In this document: one piece after another, positions 55,266-64,000 of the stretch
Layout of the letters: each line of letters begins with the position of its first letter
Position numbering within the stretch: position 1 is the first letter of the stretch
Assembly (NCBI GenBank): GCA_963832725.1
Contig: CAWHVG010000006.1
Location: forward strand, 1 to 64,000
Reading direction: 5' to 3'
Source of the DNA: JAEZBP01 sp963832725
Lineage (GTDB): Bacteria > Myxococcota_A > Polyangia > Polyangiales > Sandaracinaceae
DNA: 64,000 bases
The notes under the pieces: generated by a model
Databases searched by the model: none
Seen by the model: the letters and a program-made list of their open reading frames with translations, nothing else
Told to the model about the DNA's origin: nothing
Made by a program: the position numbers and the translations under genes

Positions 55266-55790
55266 TCACGCGGTGGCCTCCTCGCGGCGGCGCGAGACGA
55301 GAGCGTCGAGGCGGCGAACGCCCATGAACACGAGCGGCGACAGGAGCGCGGTCGCCGCGGCGCCCTCCGTCAGCGAGAGCACGGTGTCGCTCACGCTGCC
55401 GATCGGAAAGGGCGCGGGGGGCTCGAAGATGGCGCGCAGCGCGAGCACGGCGCCGCCGGCGAGCACGCCGAAGGCGAACGTGAGCACGATCTGGAAGAGG
55501 GGTCCGCGCATGAAGAGGTTCAGGCCCGCGCCGCGGGCGACCATGAACGTCGCGACCATCACGAAGGTCGAGAGCCCCATCGGGCTGCCGCAGAACGAGT
55601 CCAGCAAGTACCCCAGGATGAAGGCGAGCGACGCGCCGCGCACGATGTGAACGTCGTGGGAGACGCCGAGGTAGAGCACGAGCGGCAGCACGAGGTTCGG
55701 CGCCCACGGGCCCATCGGCATCATCGCGCCGACGGCGGCCTGCACCACCAGCATCGAGAACCCGAGCAGGATGAACGCCGCGTTGCGCAT
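55266..55790 (-). CDS. mreD: Rod-shape-determining membrane protein MreD
   Basis: 174 residues with five membrane helices, the size and pattern of MreD (LVLPLVLYLGVSHDVHIVRG and LGYLLDSFCGSPMGLSTF with the conserved D.F.G). MreD links MreC to the RodA/PBP2 complex in the membrane. It is placed between mreC (3 bp gap) and mrdA (10 bp gap). Confidence 0.9.
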   Translation of the reverse strand: MRNAAFILLGFSMLVVQAAVGAMMPMGPWAPNLVLPLVLYLGVSHDVHIVRGASLAFILGYLLDSFCGSPMGLSTFVMVATFMVARGAGLNLFMRGPLFQIVLTFAFGVLAGGAVLALRAIFEPPAPFPIGSVSDTVLSLTEGAAATALLSPLVFMGVRRLDALVSRRREEATA

Positions 55791-55793
55791 CGC

Positions 55794-56690
55794 TCAGGGC
55801 TCCTCGTCGCTCTGGTCGGCGCCGCCGGTCCCCCCGGTGCGCTCCACCAGGCTGCGCTCGCGCGAGCCCTCGGTGAGGATCAACACCTCGTCCAGGCTCG
55901 AGAAGTTCACGGCCGGCGTGATCTCGGCCTCCTGGTAGAGCCCGAACTCGCGGCGGACGATGCGGGTGACGCGGCCGACCAGGATCGACGCCGGGAAGCG
56001 CTGGCCGAGGCCGGAGGTGTGCACCAAATCGCCCACCCGGATGTCGTCCTCGCGGCGCAAGTACTGCACGTGAGCGAGGTAGCGGTCGTCCTCGCCGGTG
56101 CCGCGCAGCATGCCGCGCGCGCCGGTCCGCTGGATGACCACGTCGATGGCGCTGGTCCGGTCGACCGTCAGCAGCACATCGCTGTAGCGGCCCCACGAGC
56201 GCCGAACCTGCCCGACCAGGCCCTCGGCCGTGATGACGGGCATGCCGGGCCGGACGTGGTCGCGCTCGCCGCGGTCGATCCGCACCCGCGTGACCCGGAA
56301 GAAGCGGGAGACGTCGCGGCCGACCACCTGCGCGCCGATCAGCTCGCCACCAATCCGCTCGCGGAGCTGCAGGAGCGAGCGCAGCCGCCGGTTCTCGAGC
56401 GCCTCGGAGCGCAGCCGCCGGTTCTCCTCGGTCAGGCGCGCGTTCTCGGCCCGCAGGCGGTCGTTCTCCTCTTCGACGTCGACGAGGTAGATGTAGTCCT
56501 GCCAGACGCCCGAGAACCAACGCGCCGTCGCCGTGGCCACCGTCTGCACGGGCGCGCTCAGGGTCAGCACGCTCCGGTCGAGGGCGTTCGTCGTCTCCGG
56601 GTCCTTCAGATTCGCGTTCAGGAAGAAGAACGGAATCGCCAGGAGGGCCACGCAGATGGCGGCGTCGCGAAATCGCTTGAAGGAGCTCAC
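55794..56690 (-). CDS. mreC: Rod-shape-determining protein MreC
   Basis: 298 residues from GTG 56690, which directly precedes the membrane anchor (AICVALLAIPFFFLN). The longer open frame to 56915 adds a low-complexity stretch with no signal and was rejected. A coiled coil (EEENDRLRAENARLTEENRRLRSEALENRRL split here by position, about residues 65-100) precedes the two beta-barrel MreC domains (VVGRDVSRFFRVTRVRIDRG, GMPVITAEGLVGQV). MreC is periplasmic and scaffolds PBP2/RodA. Promoter sequence lies upstream towards the divergent sigma-54 activator. Confidence 0.92.
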   Translation of the reverse strand: MSSFKRFRDAAICVALLAIPFFFLNANLKDPETTNALDRSVLTLSAPVQTVATATARWFSGVWQDYIYLVDVEEENDRLRAENARLTEENRRLRSEALENRRLRSLLQLRERIGGELIGAQVVGRDVSRFFRVTRVRIDRGERDHVRPGMPVITAEGLVGQVRRSWGRYSDVLLTVDRTSAIDVVIQRTGARGMLRGTGEDDRYLAHVQYLRREDDIRVGDLVHTSGLGQRFPASILVGRVTRIVRREFGLYQEAEITPAVNFSSLDEVLILTEGSRERSLVERTGGTGGADQSDEEP

Positions 56691-56910
56691 GGCGAACCTG
56701 CTGGCCTGCGTGCACGAAGACGAGAGAAGACCGTCCCTCACCGGCGGAGCGGCCCAAGGGCGTAGTTCGTCCCAGAAGATGGGGCAAGTCGCGCCCCGGT
56801 CCGCGGGCGCGTCCCGGCGCGGGCTTCGGATCGCCAATCGCGAGCGGTAAGTCAAAGGAATTGCTTCGGATTGTGCTTTCCAGAGCGCCCCACCGAGGCG
56901 TTCCGCAGCA

Positions 56911-56975
56911 GGCACGCTCCGGTCGGCGTGCCGGTCCGGTCGGTATGAAACGCGTTGCGAAACATGTGACGCAAC
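56911..56975. promoter_or_regulatory. Two 22-bp dyads between mreC and the sigma-54 activator gene
   Basis: First dyad: GGCACG (56911-56916) and CGTGCC (56927-56932), 10-bp gap. Second dyad: GTTGCG and CGCAAC (56954-56975) with ACATGT at its centre. Their starts are 43 bp apart. They lie in the divergent intergenic region and look like binding sites for dimeric regulators. Confidence 0.4.
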
Positions 56976-56996
56976 ACACTGGCGCTCCGGCTCGAG

Positions 56997-58329
56997 GTGG
57001 AAGAACTTCGGCCGGTGGAGTCACCGAGCACGCGCCCCGAGACCGTGAACCTCTTTCGGCAGGCGCTGGCCGAGCTGGCCGGCGCCGCCCTCGTGCTGGA
57101 TGCGGATCTGCGCATCGTGGGCCACACGCCGGGCGCGGAGGCGCTGCTGGGGCCGGTGCCCCTCGGGGCGCGGGCGCCGAGCGTCCTCTGCGGGCAGGCA
57201 AGCGAGCGGCCCATCGCCGAGGCCTTGGCGGCGCAGCGACCGGCGCGGGCCGCGGTGGTGCGACCGACGCCGGAGGGAGACCGGCTGCTGAGGGTGCGCA
57301 CGGTCCCGCTCGAAGAGGACGGGTGGCTGGTGCTGCTCGAGGACGAGGGCGTCGCCGGCTCCGGGCCGCTGCTCTTCCACGGGATGTGGACGCTGGACCC
57401 GGCGATGAAGCACGTCTTCCGGCTCATCGAGCGGGTCGCACGAACGGAGGCCAGCATCCTCGTCCGCGGCGAGACCGGCGCCGGCAAGGAGCTGGCCGCC
57501 CAGGCCGTGCACGCGCTCTCACCGCGGGCGGAAGGTCCCTTTCGAGCCATCAACTGCGCCGCGCTCCCGCCGACGCTGCTCGAAAGCGAGCTCTTCGGGC
57601 ACGTGCGCGGCGCGTTCACGGGCGCGGTGCGGGACACGCCCGGTCACTTCGAGGCGGCCAGCGGCGGCACGCTCTTCTTGGACGAGGTGGCGGAGATCCC
57701 GCTCGACCTGCAGGCCAAGATGCTGCGCGTGCTCCAGACCCACACGGTCATCCCGGTCGGCGGTCGCGATCCGATCCCGGTCGACGTCCGCATCGTGGCC
57801 GCGACCCACCGCGCGCTACGCGAAGAGGTCGCGGCGGGCCGCTTCCGCGCCGACCTGATGTACCGGCTGCGGGTCGTGCCGCTCTACCTGCCGCCGCTCC
57901 GGGCCCGGCCGGGCGACGTGTCGCTGATCACGCAGAAGCTGGTGGAGTCGATGAACGAGCGCGGCGGTCGGATCGTCGAGCGCATCGCGCCGGACGCCGC
58001 GCACGCGCTGGAGGCCTACACGTGGCCCGGAAACGTGCGCGAGCTGATGAACGTGCTCGAGTACGCCTACGCGGTCGGCGAGGGGCCGATCCTGGTCCAG
58101 GCGGACCTGCCGCCCGAGATCATCCGATCCCGGCATCTCGCTGGAGGGGGCGTTCGAGCGGGTCAACGCGCCGTCCGCGACCGATACGCCGGAGGTGTCG
58201 CGCATCCGCCGTGCGCTGGAGCGCGCCGCCGGCAACCGGACGCGCGCCGCCCGCATGCTCGGCGTGAGCCGCACCACGCTCTGGCGCCGGATGAAAGAGC
58301 TCGGCCTGCTCGAGGACGACGACGGCTGA
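56997..58329 (+). pseudogene. Sigma-54-dependent activator, frameshift before the DNA-binding domain
   Basis: From a GTG, the first 125 residues form a PAS-like sensor region (AALVLDADLRIVGHTPGAEALL). The AAA+ domain has Walker A GETGAGKE (158-165) and the GAFTGA loop (205-210). The frame shifts near 58133 after LPPEIIRS; another frame then gives the expected end: a linker, then a Fis-type helix-turn-helix (AAGNRTRAARMLGVSRTTLWRRMKEL) to TGA 58327-58329. Without the repair the protein would lack DNA binding. The gene separates mreB from mreC and is divergent from mreC. Confidence 0.8.
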
Positions 58330-58343
58330 CGGGACCGCCGACC

Positions 58344-59543
58344 TCAGCGCATCGAGCGCGCTCCGCTCGCGCCGCGATTGAAGAGGAGGAAGACGACCAA
58401 CGTCAGCCCGCCGATCGCGGCGCCCGCGAGGCCGCTCGCCGTCCAGCCGCCCCACTCGTAGGTGGCCGAGCCGAGCAGCGACCCCGTGGCACCGAGCAGG
58501 AACATCACGGTCATGTAGGCCGAGTTGATCCGCGAGCGGGCGTCCTTCGAGAGCGTGAAGATGATCCGCTGGCCGGTGATCTGACTGAGCTGAACGGCGG
58601 CGTCGATGAGCACCGCCGTCACGGCGAAGGCGACGGCGCTGGTGGCCGCGACGGCCGGCTCGGCGGCCAGAAAGGAGATCGTCAGCATCGAGAGTGCGCC
58701 CAGGCTGGTCCACCAGCCGAGACCGCGATCGGCGAGTGCGCCCGCGATCGGAGCCGCGAGCGCGCCGCCGGCGCCCGCCAACGCGAAGAGCGCGACCTGA
58801 TTCTGCGAGAGGCCGAAGCGATGCAAGAGCGCGAGCGGCGCCGCCGTCCAGAAGAGGTTGAACGCGACGAACATCATCGCCTGGTAGAACGCGCGGAACC
58901 TCAGCGCGCGGCGCCCGCGGAGCTGCACGAGCAGCGAGAGCAGGATCTCTCGATACGCGATCTTCACCTCGGGTCGACGGCGCGGGCAGACGGCGACCAG
59001 GGCCAGCGCGATGACGCTCATCAGCGCCGCGGAGCCGAAGAAGATCGCGCGCCAGCCGATCGCGTTCGCCGCGAAGCTGGCGACCGGACGCGCGAGCATG
59101 ACGCCGGTCAGGAGGCCGGCCATGATGCGACCGATCACCCGGCCCTGCTGGCGCTCGGGCGTGAGGTGGGAGGCCAGCGGCAGGAGCACTTGAGCCCCGG
59201 TGGCGCACAACCCGGTCACGAACGAGGCGACCAGGAAGGTCACCGGCCCCTGCGAGAGCCCGATCCCCACGCAGCCGAGGATCGCGCCCGCGGTCGCCAG
59301 GAGCGCCAGCCTCTTGTTCTCGAAGAGGTCGCCGAGCGGCACGAGCAACGCGAGCCCGAGACCGTAGCCGAGCTGGGTCAGCGTCGTGATCGCGCCCGCC
59401 ACACGCGGCGAGAGACCGATCTCCGGACCGATCTCGTCGATCAACGTCTGCGCGTAGTAGAGGTTGGCGACCATGGCGCCGCAGGCCGTCGCGAAGAGCA
59501 ACGTCGCGGCGCCGGAGAGGCGCTCGTCCGTGTCGGAGCTCAT
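58344..59543 (-). CDS. Major facilitator superfamily transporter
   Basis: 399 residues with twelve membrane helices. The loop GDLFENKRLALL is the MFS motif A position between helices 2 and 3, and the overall pattern is that of the YfmO/DHA-type proton-coupled drug or metabolite exporters. The start ATG begins MSSDTDERLSGAATLLF. It lies between the sigma-54 activator (converging, 14 bp from its stop) and mreB. No substrate can be named. Confidence 0.88.
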   Translation of the reverse strand: MSSDTDERLSGAATLLFATACGAMVANLYYAQTLIDEIGPEIGLSPRVAGAITTLTQLGYGLGLALLVPLGDLFENKRLALLATAGAILGCVGIGLSQGPVTFLVASFVTGLCATGAQVLLPLASHLTPERQQGRVIGRIMAGLLTGVMLARPVASFAANAIGWRAIFFGSAALMSVIALALVAVCPRRRPEVKIAYREILLSLLVQLRGRRALRFRAFYQAMMFVAFNLFWTAAPLALLHRFGLSQNQVALFALAGAGGALAAPIAGALADRGLGWWTSLGALSMLTISFLAAEPAVAATSAVAFAVTAVLIDAAVQLSQITGQRIIFTLSKDARSRINSAYMTVMFLLGATGSLLGSATYEWGGWTASGLAGAAIGGLTLVVFLLFNRGASGARSMR

Positions 59544-59718
59544 CGTCACCGCGCCGGCGCGAGGGAAAGGGAAGGCCGGTGGACGCCATCCGCTGGGCGC
59601 GCCCGCAGCCTGACCGTGGAGCCCCCCGGCGACCCGTGCTCCATGCGACCTCCTCGAGCCGGACGATCTGGGGACCGCGGGCGCCGTGCGCAAGGGCCCG
59701 GCGGTCGATGGGCTCGCG

Positions 59719-60753
<1,035 letters not shown>

Positions 60754-61199
60754 AGGACTTGAACGCGTGCGGGGCGGCGAGGAGCCTTCGGCCTGGAGAG
60801 CGGGCCCGTTGGCAAAACCGCTCGTAAGGTGCTGAAATTACGCCAAAGACGGCGCTTCGGTCCGCGCGAAGCCACGTTCTTAACAGATCGGGTCGGGCCG
60901 ATCAAGCGGCTGCCGACGCGACCTGTCCATGGTGCTCGACGCGAGACCGAGGCCGCCCATCGGCCGGTGGACGCGGCGCCCCGAGCGGCCGTGGCGAATG
61001 GCGCAACGATTTCGGCCAGGTGCGCCGCATTCGGAGGTCGGAATCGGCCCCTTCGCCCCGACTCGCGGGAGCCGGGGTCGATCCCTTTGGGCGGGTCGGG
61101 TACAAGGAAGATCCGCGAAGTGGAGAAAAACGACCCAAGGGCTGCGAAGCGACGGCGTCGAAGGGCTACATGGCTCCCGAGGACGAAAAGCGGCGCGCG
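60754..61199. other. Divergent intergenic region of mreB and a sigma factor gene
   Basis: About 450 bp without a gene. It must hold the mreB promoter (leftward) and that of the sigma factor gene (rightward). A GATCGG...CCGATC hairpin occurs near 60890-60905. An AT-richer stretch lies at 60830-60890. No confident -35/-10 pair was found, and an autoregulatory ECF promoter could not be identified by eye. Confidence 0.5.
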
Positions 61200-61910
61200 A
61201 TGAGTGACGCCGAACAGCGGGGGATGGAGGCCTCTGCTCTGGTCGAAGCGGCCAAGAGCGGGGATCCCGCTGCGTTCGACATCCTCGCGCGTCGCTATCG
61301 CTCTCGCATCTTCGCCCTCGCCCTCCACCTCACCGGCAGCCGGAGCGAAGCGGACGACATCACGCAGGACGCCTTCTTGCGTGCATACAAGAACATCGGT
61401 CGCTTCGAAGGGCGGAGCGAGTTCTTCACCTGGCTCTACCGGATCGCCCTCAACCGCGCGCTCAACGCGCGGCGGGACCGGCGGCGGCGCATCACGATGA
61501 GCATCGACGACCCGCGCCTCACGATGGCGTTGGCGGTCGACGCCGGCGGCGATCCGCGGCGGACCCTCGAGCTGCGCGAGACCTACACCACGCTGCTGCG
61601 TGCGTTCGACAACCTGAGCCCGCTCCTCCGGACGACCATCGCGCTCACGCTGCTGCAGGGGTTCTCCTACAAGGAGGCGGCGGTCGTGCTGGAGACGACG
61701 GAGGGCACCATCGCCTGGCGCGTCCACGAGGGCCGTCGGAAGATGCGCGAGACCATGAACAAGCTCCTCAAGGATCCGACCCCGGTCGAGCGCCTCCGGG
61801 TCGCCGAGGAGAACCGCCGCCGCCGCGACCAGGAAACGTCGGCGCCGCGAACCCTCGAGCACGCCTTGGCGGCGCTCGTCGTGCCTCCCCGCTCGCCCAG
61901 CCTGGGCTGA
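61200..61910 (+). CDS. ECF-type RNA polymerase sigma factor (RpoE-like)
   Basis: 236 residues. Sigma region 2 (DILARRYRSRIFALALHLTG, ADDITQDAFLRAYKNIGRF with the -10 recognition and DNA-melting residues) is followed by region 4 (LLRTTIALTLLQGFSYKEAA, TIAWRVHEGRRKMRE). There is a short basic C-terminal tail with no known domain. ATG 61200 is used; an in-frame ATG at 61170 would add ten residues. No anti-sigma gene follows; the next gene downstream is on the other strand. Confidence 0.9.
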   Translation: MSDAEQRGMEASALVEAAKSGDPAAFDILARRYRSRIFALALHLTGSRSEADDITQDAFLRAYKNIGRFEGRSEFFTWLYRIALNRALNARRDRRRRITMSIDDPRLTMALAVDAGGDPRRTLELRETYTTLLRAFDNLSPLLRTTIALTLLQGFSYKEAAVVLETTEGTIAWRVHEGRRKMRETMNKLLKDPTPVERLRVAEENRRRRDQETSAPRTLEHALAALVVPPRSPSLG

Positions 61911-62255
61911 CGCACGCAGCCGGACGGAGCGGCGAACGCGATCCAGCGACCGCGACGCCCTGGTGCAAGGTGCCCTCCGATGAGCGCGGCGGGGCGCGCC
62001 GAGCAGCGCGGCCCAGCGCCGAGCGCCGAAACGATGCCAGCCGCCTCCAGCGCGGCCGTTCGCCCTGGCAGCCGCCAGCGCACGCGGCCGTTCGTCCGGA
62101 CGCCGGCACCTCGACGCAGCCACCTCCGCCGTTCGCCCTGGCGAGCGCCGAAAACGCGACGCCCCCTACCGACAGAGGCCGCGCGACGCCCGTTGGGACG
62201 CATACGCGGGCGGCCGCCCGCCGGCGCGACGTTTGGCTCTGGCGCACGACGCGAA
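61911..62255. other. Gene-free region with GC-rich duplicated pieces
   Basis: Between two converging genes. The text CGCCGTTCGCCCTGGC appears in several imperfect copies (for example 62057-62075 and 62128-62146), with CGCGGCCGTTCG variants. Long open frames on both strands cross it because it is GC-rich and lacks AT stops, but none has a signal or family match. Confidence 0.55.
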
Positions 62256-62288
62256 GAGCCCGCGCCTCGCGTTGGCGAGGGCGGGCTC
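62256..62288 (-). terminator. Terminator of gltA
   Basis: GAGCCCGC then CCTCGC pair with GCGAGG then GCGGGCTC around a 4-nt loop (14 bp with one bulge). It lies 36 bp past the gltA stop on the minus strand. TTC follows on that strand. Confidence 0.65.
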
Positions 62289-62324
62289 CAGCGTGACGTG
62301 CCCCAGAGGGGCCGCTCGGCGGGC

Positions 62325-63611
62325 TCAGCGATCCGAGAGCGGGACGTAGTCGCGCTGGGTCTCGCCCAGGTAGACCTGACGGGGCCGCGCGATGCGCTGC
62401 TCCGGGTCGACCAGCATCTCCTGCCACTGCGACAGCCAGCCGGCCGTGCGGCCGATGGCGAAGAGCACCGGGTACATGTCCATCGGCAGGCCCATCGCCT
62501 GGTAGATGATGCCCGAGTAGAAGTCGACGTTCGGGTAGAGCTTGCGCTCGACGAAGTACTCGTCCTCGAGGGCGATCCGCTCGAGCTCGACCGCGATGTC
62601 GATCAGCGGGTTCCTGCCGACGGCGTCGAAGACCTCGTCCGCGAGGCGCTTGATGACCTTCGCGCGCGGGTCGTAGTTCTTGTAGACGCGGTGACCGAAG
62701 CCCATCAGGCGGACGCTGCGGTCCTCCTTGGCGCGCTTGACGAAGTCCGGGATGTTGTCCTTGTGCCCGATCTCCTGGAGCATCCGGACGACGGCCTCGT
62801 TCGCGCCGCCGTGCAGCGGGCCGTAGAGAGCCGCGCAGGCCGCCGCCAGCGCCGAGTAGGGGTCGACCCGGGAGCTGCCCACGCCGCGCATCGAGCTGGT
62901 CGAGCAGTTCTGCTCGTGGTCCGCGTGGAGGATGAAGAGCGTATCGAGCGCCCGCTCCACCGCCGGGTTCGGGCTGTAGTTCCGCTCGGTCATCTTGAAC
63001 ATCATGTTCAAGAAGTTGCCGGCGTAGCTGAGCTCGTTGTCGGGGTAGACGATCGGCAGCCCGCGGCGGTGCCGGTAGGCGTAGGCGGCGAGCGTCGGCA
63101 GCTTGCCGATGAGCCGCGTGATCTGCAGGCGCCGGTTCTCCGCGTCGTCGACGTTCTTCGCCTCGGGATAGAACGTCGAGAGCGCGGCGACCGTGCTGAT
63201 GAGGATGCCCATCGGGTGGGCGTCGTAGCGGAAGCCGTCGATCAGCTCGCGGATGTTCTCGTGCACCATCGTGTGGTGCGTGATCTCGTGGACGAAACGC
63301 CCGTGCTCTTCCTTGGTCGGCAGCTCTCCGTTGAGCAGGAGGTAGCTCACCTCGAGGAAGCTCGCGTTCTCGGCCAGCTGCTCGATCGGATAGCCCCGGT
63401 AGCGCAGGATCCCCTTCTCGCCGTCGATGAAAGTGATCCGGCTCGTGCACGACGCGGTGTTCTTGTACGCCGGGTCGTAGGCCATGAGGCCGAAGTCGTC
63501 TTCCGCGACCTTGATCTGGCGGAGGTCCATGGCGCTGATCGTGCCGTTGGTCACCGGAAGCTCGTAGGTCTTCCCCGTGCGGTTGTCGGTCACGGTGAGC
63601 GTTTCTGCCAT
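62325..63611 (-). CDS. gltA: Citrate synthase, hexameric type II
   Basis: 428 residues. The catalytic residues are in place: His in LHADHEQNCSTSS, His in LYGPLHGGANEAV, and Asp in KLYPNVDFYSGI. Other conserved stretches are GFGHRVYKNYDPRA and WLSQWQEM. The N-terminal beta domain (about 1-55, TVTDNRTGKTYELPV) and the length identify the larger hexameric, NADH-sensitive type rather than the short dimeric form. It condenses acetyl-CoA with oxaloacetate at the entry of the TCA cycle. ATG 63611 is used; longer upstream frames are Arg-rich. Confidence 0.97.
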   Translation of the reverse strand: MAETLTVTDNRTGKTYELPVTNGTISAMDLRQIKVAEDDFGLMAYDPAYKNTASCTSRITFIDGEKGILRYRGYPIEQLAENASFLEVSYLLLNGELPTKEEHGRFVHEITHHTMVHENIRELIDGFRYDAHPMGILISTVAALSTFYPEAKNVDDAENRRLQITRLIGKLPTLAAYAYRHRRGLPIVYPDNELSYAGNFLNMMFKMTERNYSPNPAVERALDTLFILHADHEQNCSTSSMRGVGSSRVDPYSALAAACAALYGPLHGGANEAVVRMLQEIGHKDNIPDFVKRAKEDRSVRLMGFGHRVYKNYDPRAKVIKRLADEVFDAVGRNPLIDIAVELERIALEDEYFVERKLYPNVDFYSGIIYQAMGLPMDMYPVLFAIGRTAGWLSQWQEMLVDPEQRIARPRQVYLGETQRDYVPLSDR

Positions 63612-63820
63612 GGCTTCGGTACTCCCTCGCGCTAAGAGTGATGTCGATGGGCGTGCGTCCCGCCCCCGACGCCACGCGCGCGCCGAGTCTACACGGGAGG
63701 AGCCCAGGTGGCACGTCGTCTCGATCGTGCCAGCGCGCGGATTGTGGGCAGCCGGAGGCCGCCTGTCGAGCCCGAACGTCCACCTCTCGGTGACTCGCCG
63801 CACCGGGAACCGAGATCGCC

Positions 63821-63833
63821 TATAATCCGTCCG
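63821..63833 (+). promoter_or_regulatory. -10 element giving a probable leaderless transcript
   Basis: A perfect TATAAT (63821-63826) ends six bases before the GTG start. Transcription would then begin at or next to the start codon, leaving no room for a ribosome site. No good -35 was seen at 16-18 bp. Confidence 0.5.
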
Positions 63834-64000
63834 TGCGCGAGAGATACGACTTGGTCGTGGTCGGCTGCGGCCCCGCCGGCGAGAAGGGGGCGGCGCAGGC
63901 GGCCTACTTCGGTCACTCGGTCCTGGTGGTGGATTCGGCGCCGGAGCCGGGCGGGGCCGCGGTCCACACGGGCACGCTGCCCAGCAAGACGCTGCGGGAG
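63833..64000 (+). CDS. sthA: Soluble pyridine nucleotide transhydrogenase, N-terminal part (cut by window end)
   Basis: 56 residues are visible. The FAD-binding Rossmann motif VVVGCGPAGEKGAAQAA lies at residues 7-23. It is followed by PEPGGAAVHTGTLPSKTLRE, which resembles the SthA form GGVCVHTGTIPSKTLRE. Where dihydrolipoamide dehydrogenases have the redox CxxxxC pair, this protein has none, as expected for SthA. The enzyme would move hydride between NADPH and NAD. GTG start with almost no leader after a TATAAT. The remainder lies beyond 64000. Confidence 0.85.
   Translation, partial: MRERYDLVVVGCGPAGEKGAAQAAYFGHSVLVVDSAPEPGGAAVHTGTLPSKTLRE

Noticed and set aside
53204..55327. Long plus-strand open frame opposite mrdA (and similar long frames opposite most genes)
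   Set aside because: At about 70% GC, antisense frames stay open by chance; they lack family motifs, are Arg/His/Val-rich and lie opposite clear genes.

Overview
This is a roughly 69-70% GC bacterial chromosome segment. It most resembles a myxobacterium-like Myxococcota genome of the Polyangiales/Sandaracinaceae type. The evidence is indirect: many secreted lipoproteins share a lipobox Cys followed by a Pro-Asp-Ala-Gly-rich linker and Cys-rich, MopE-like, VCBS or von Willebrand A modules; there are sigma-54 activators, GTG starts and very high third-position GC. No rRNA, tRNA or CRISPR array was recognised.

Layout. 0-9.2 kb (mostly minus): a broken von Willebrand A lipoprotein, then a surface-glycan-like set (two radical SAM/SPASM proteins, a GT2 glycosyltransferase, a third radical-SAM-like remnant and a polysaccharide deacetylase-GT2 fusion) interrupted by an IS110-family element. 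9.4-12.6 kb: a lipoprotein, a phosphate transport pair (DUF47 protein and Pit permease) and an 88-bp tandem repeat array. 12.6-21 kb: secreted lipoproteins and a thioredoxin-like/outer-membrane-barrel/TlpA set, much of it frameshifted, plus a decayed glycoside hydrolase. 21-33 kb: TldD/TldE, an ABC exporter, a PAAR protein with a putative cargo, an acyltransferase, a P-type ATPase and a PsiE-like protein. 33-43 kb: a VCBS-repeat lipoprotein, YfhO-like and ArnT-like membrane proteins, small genes, and a sigma-54 activator divergent from its probable target. 43-52 kb: lipoproteins, OmpA, a DUF6429 gene, AraC and LysR regulators and a metallo-beta-lactamase-fold protein. 52-64 kb: the cell-shape genes mreB and mreC-mreD-mrdA-rodA (split by a sigma-54 activator and an MFS gene), an ECF sigma factor, citrate synthase and the start of a soluble transhydrogenase.

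Most striking observation: a family of exactly 162-bp (54-codon) palindromic elements inserted at CTAG with CTAG duplicated. Two nearly identical copies lie in the same orientation and reading frame inside two unrelated genes (PsiE-like and DUF6429). A divergent relative of the same length sits immediately beside the second copy. All keep the host reading frame open, and removing them restores normal family proteins. This is a translatable, MITE-like element comparable in behaviour to the palindromic elements known inside Rickettsia genes.

Second: the leader of the IS110 element folds into several hairpins and carries an 11-nt sequence identical to the element's right end, as expected for the donor-binding loop of a bridge RNA.

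Caution: around a dozen genes contain one or more frameshifts or a stop, often compensating and including normally conserved families. Many are probably sequence or assembly errors rather than true pseudogenes. They are labelled pseudogene here only to mark the broken reading frame.
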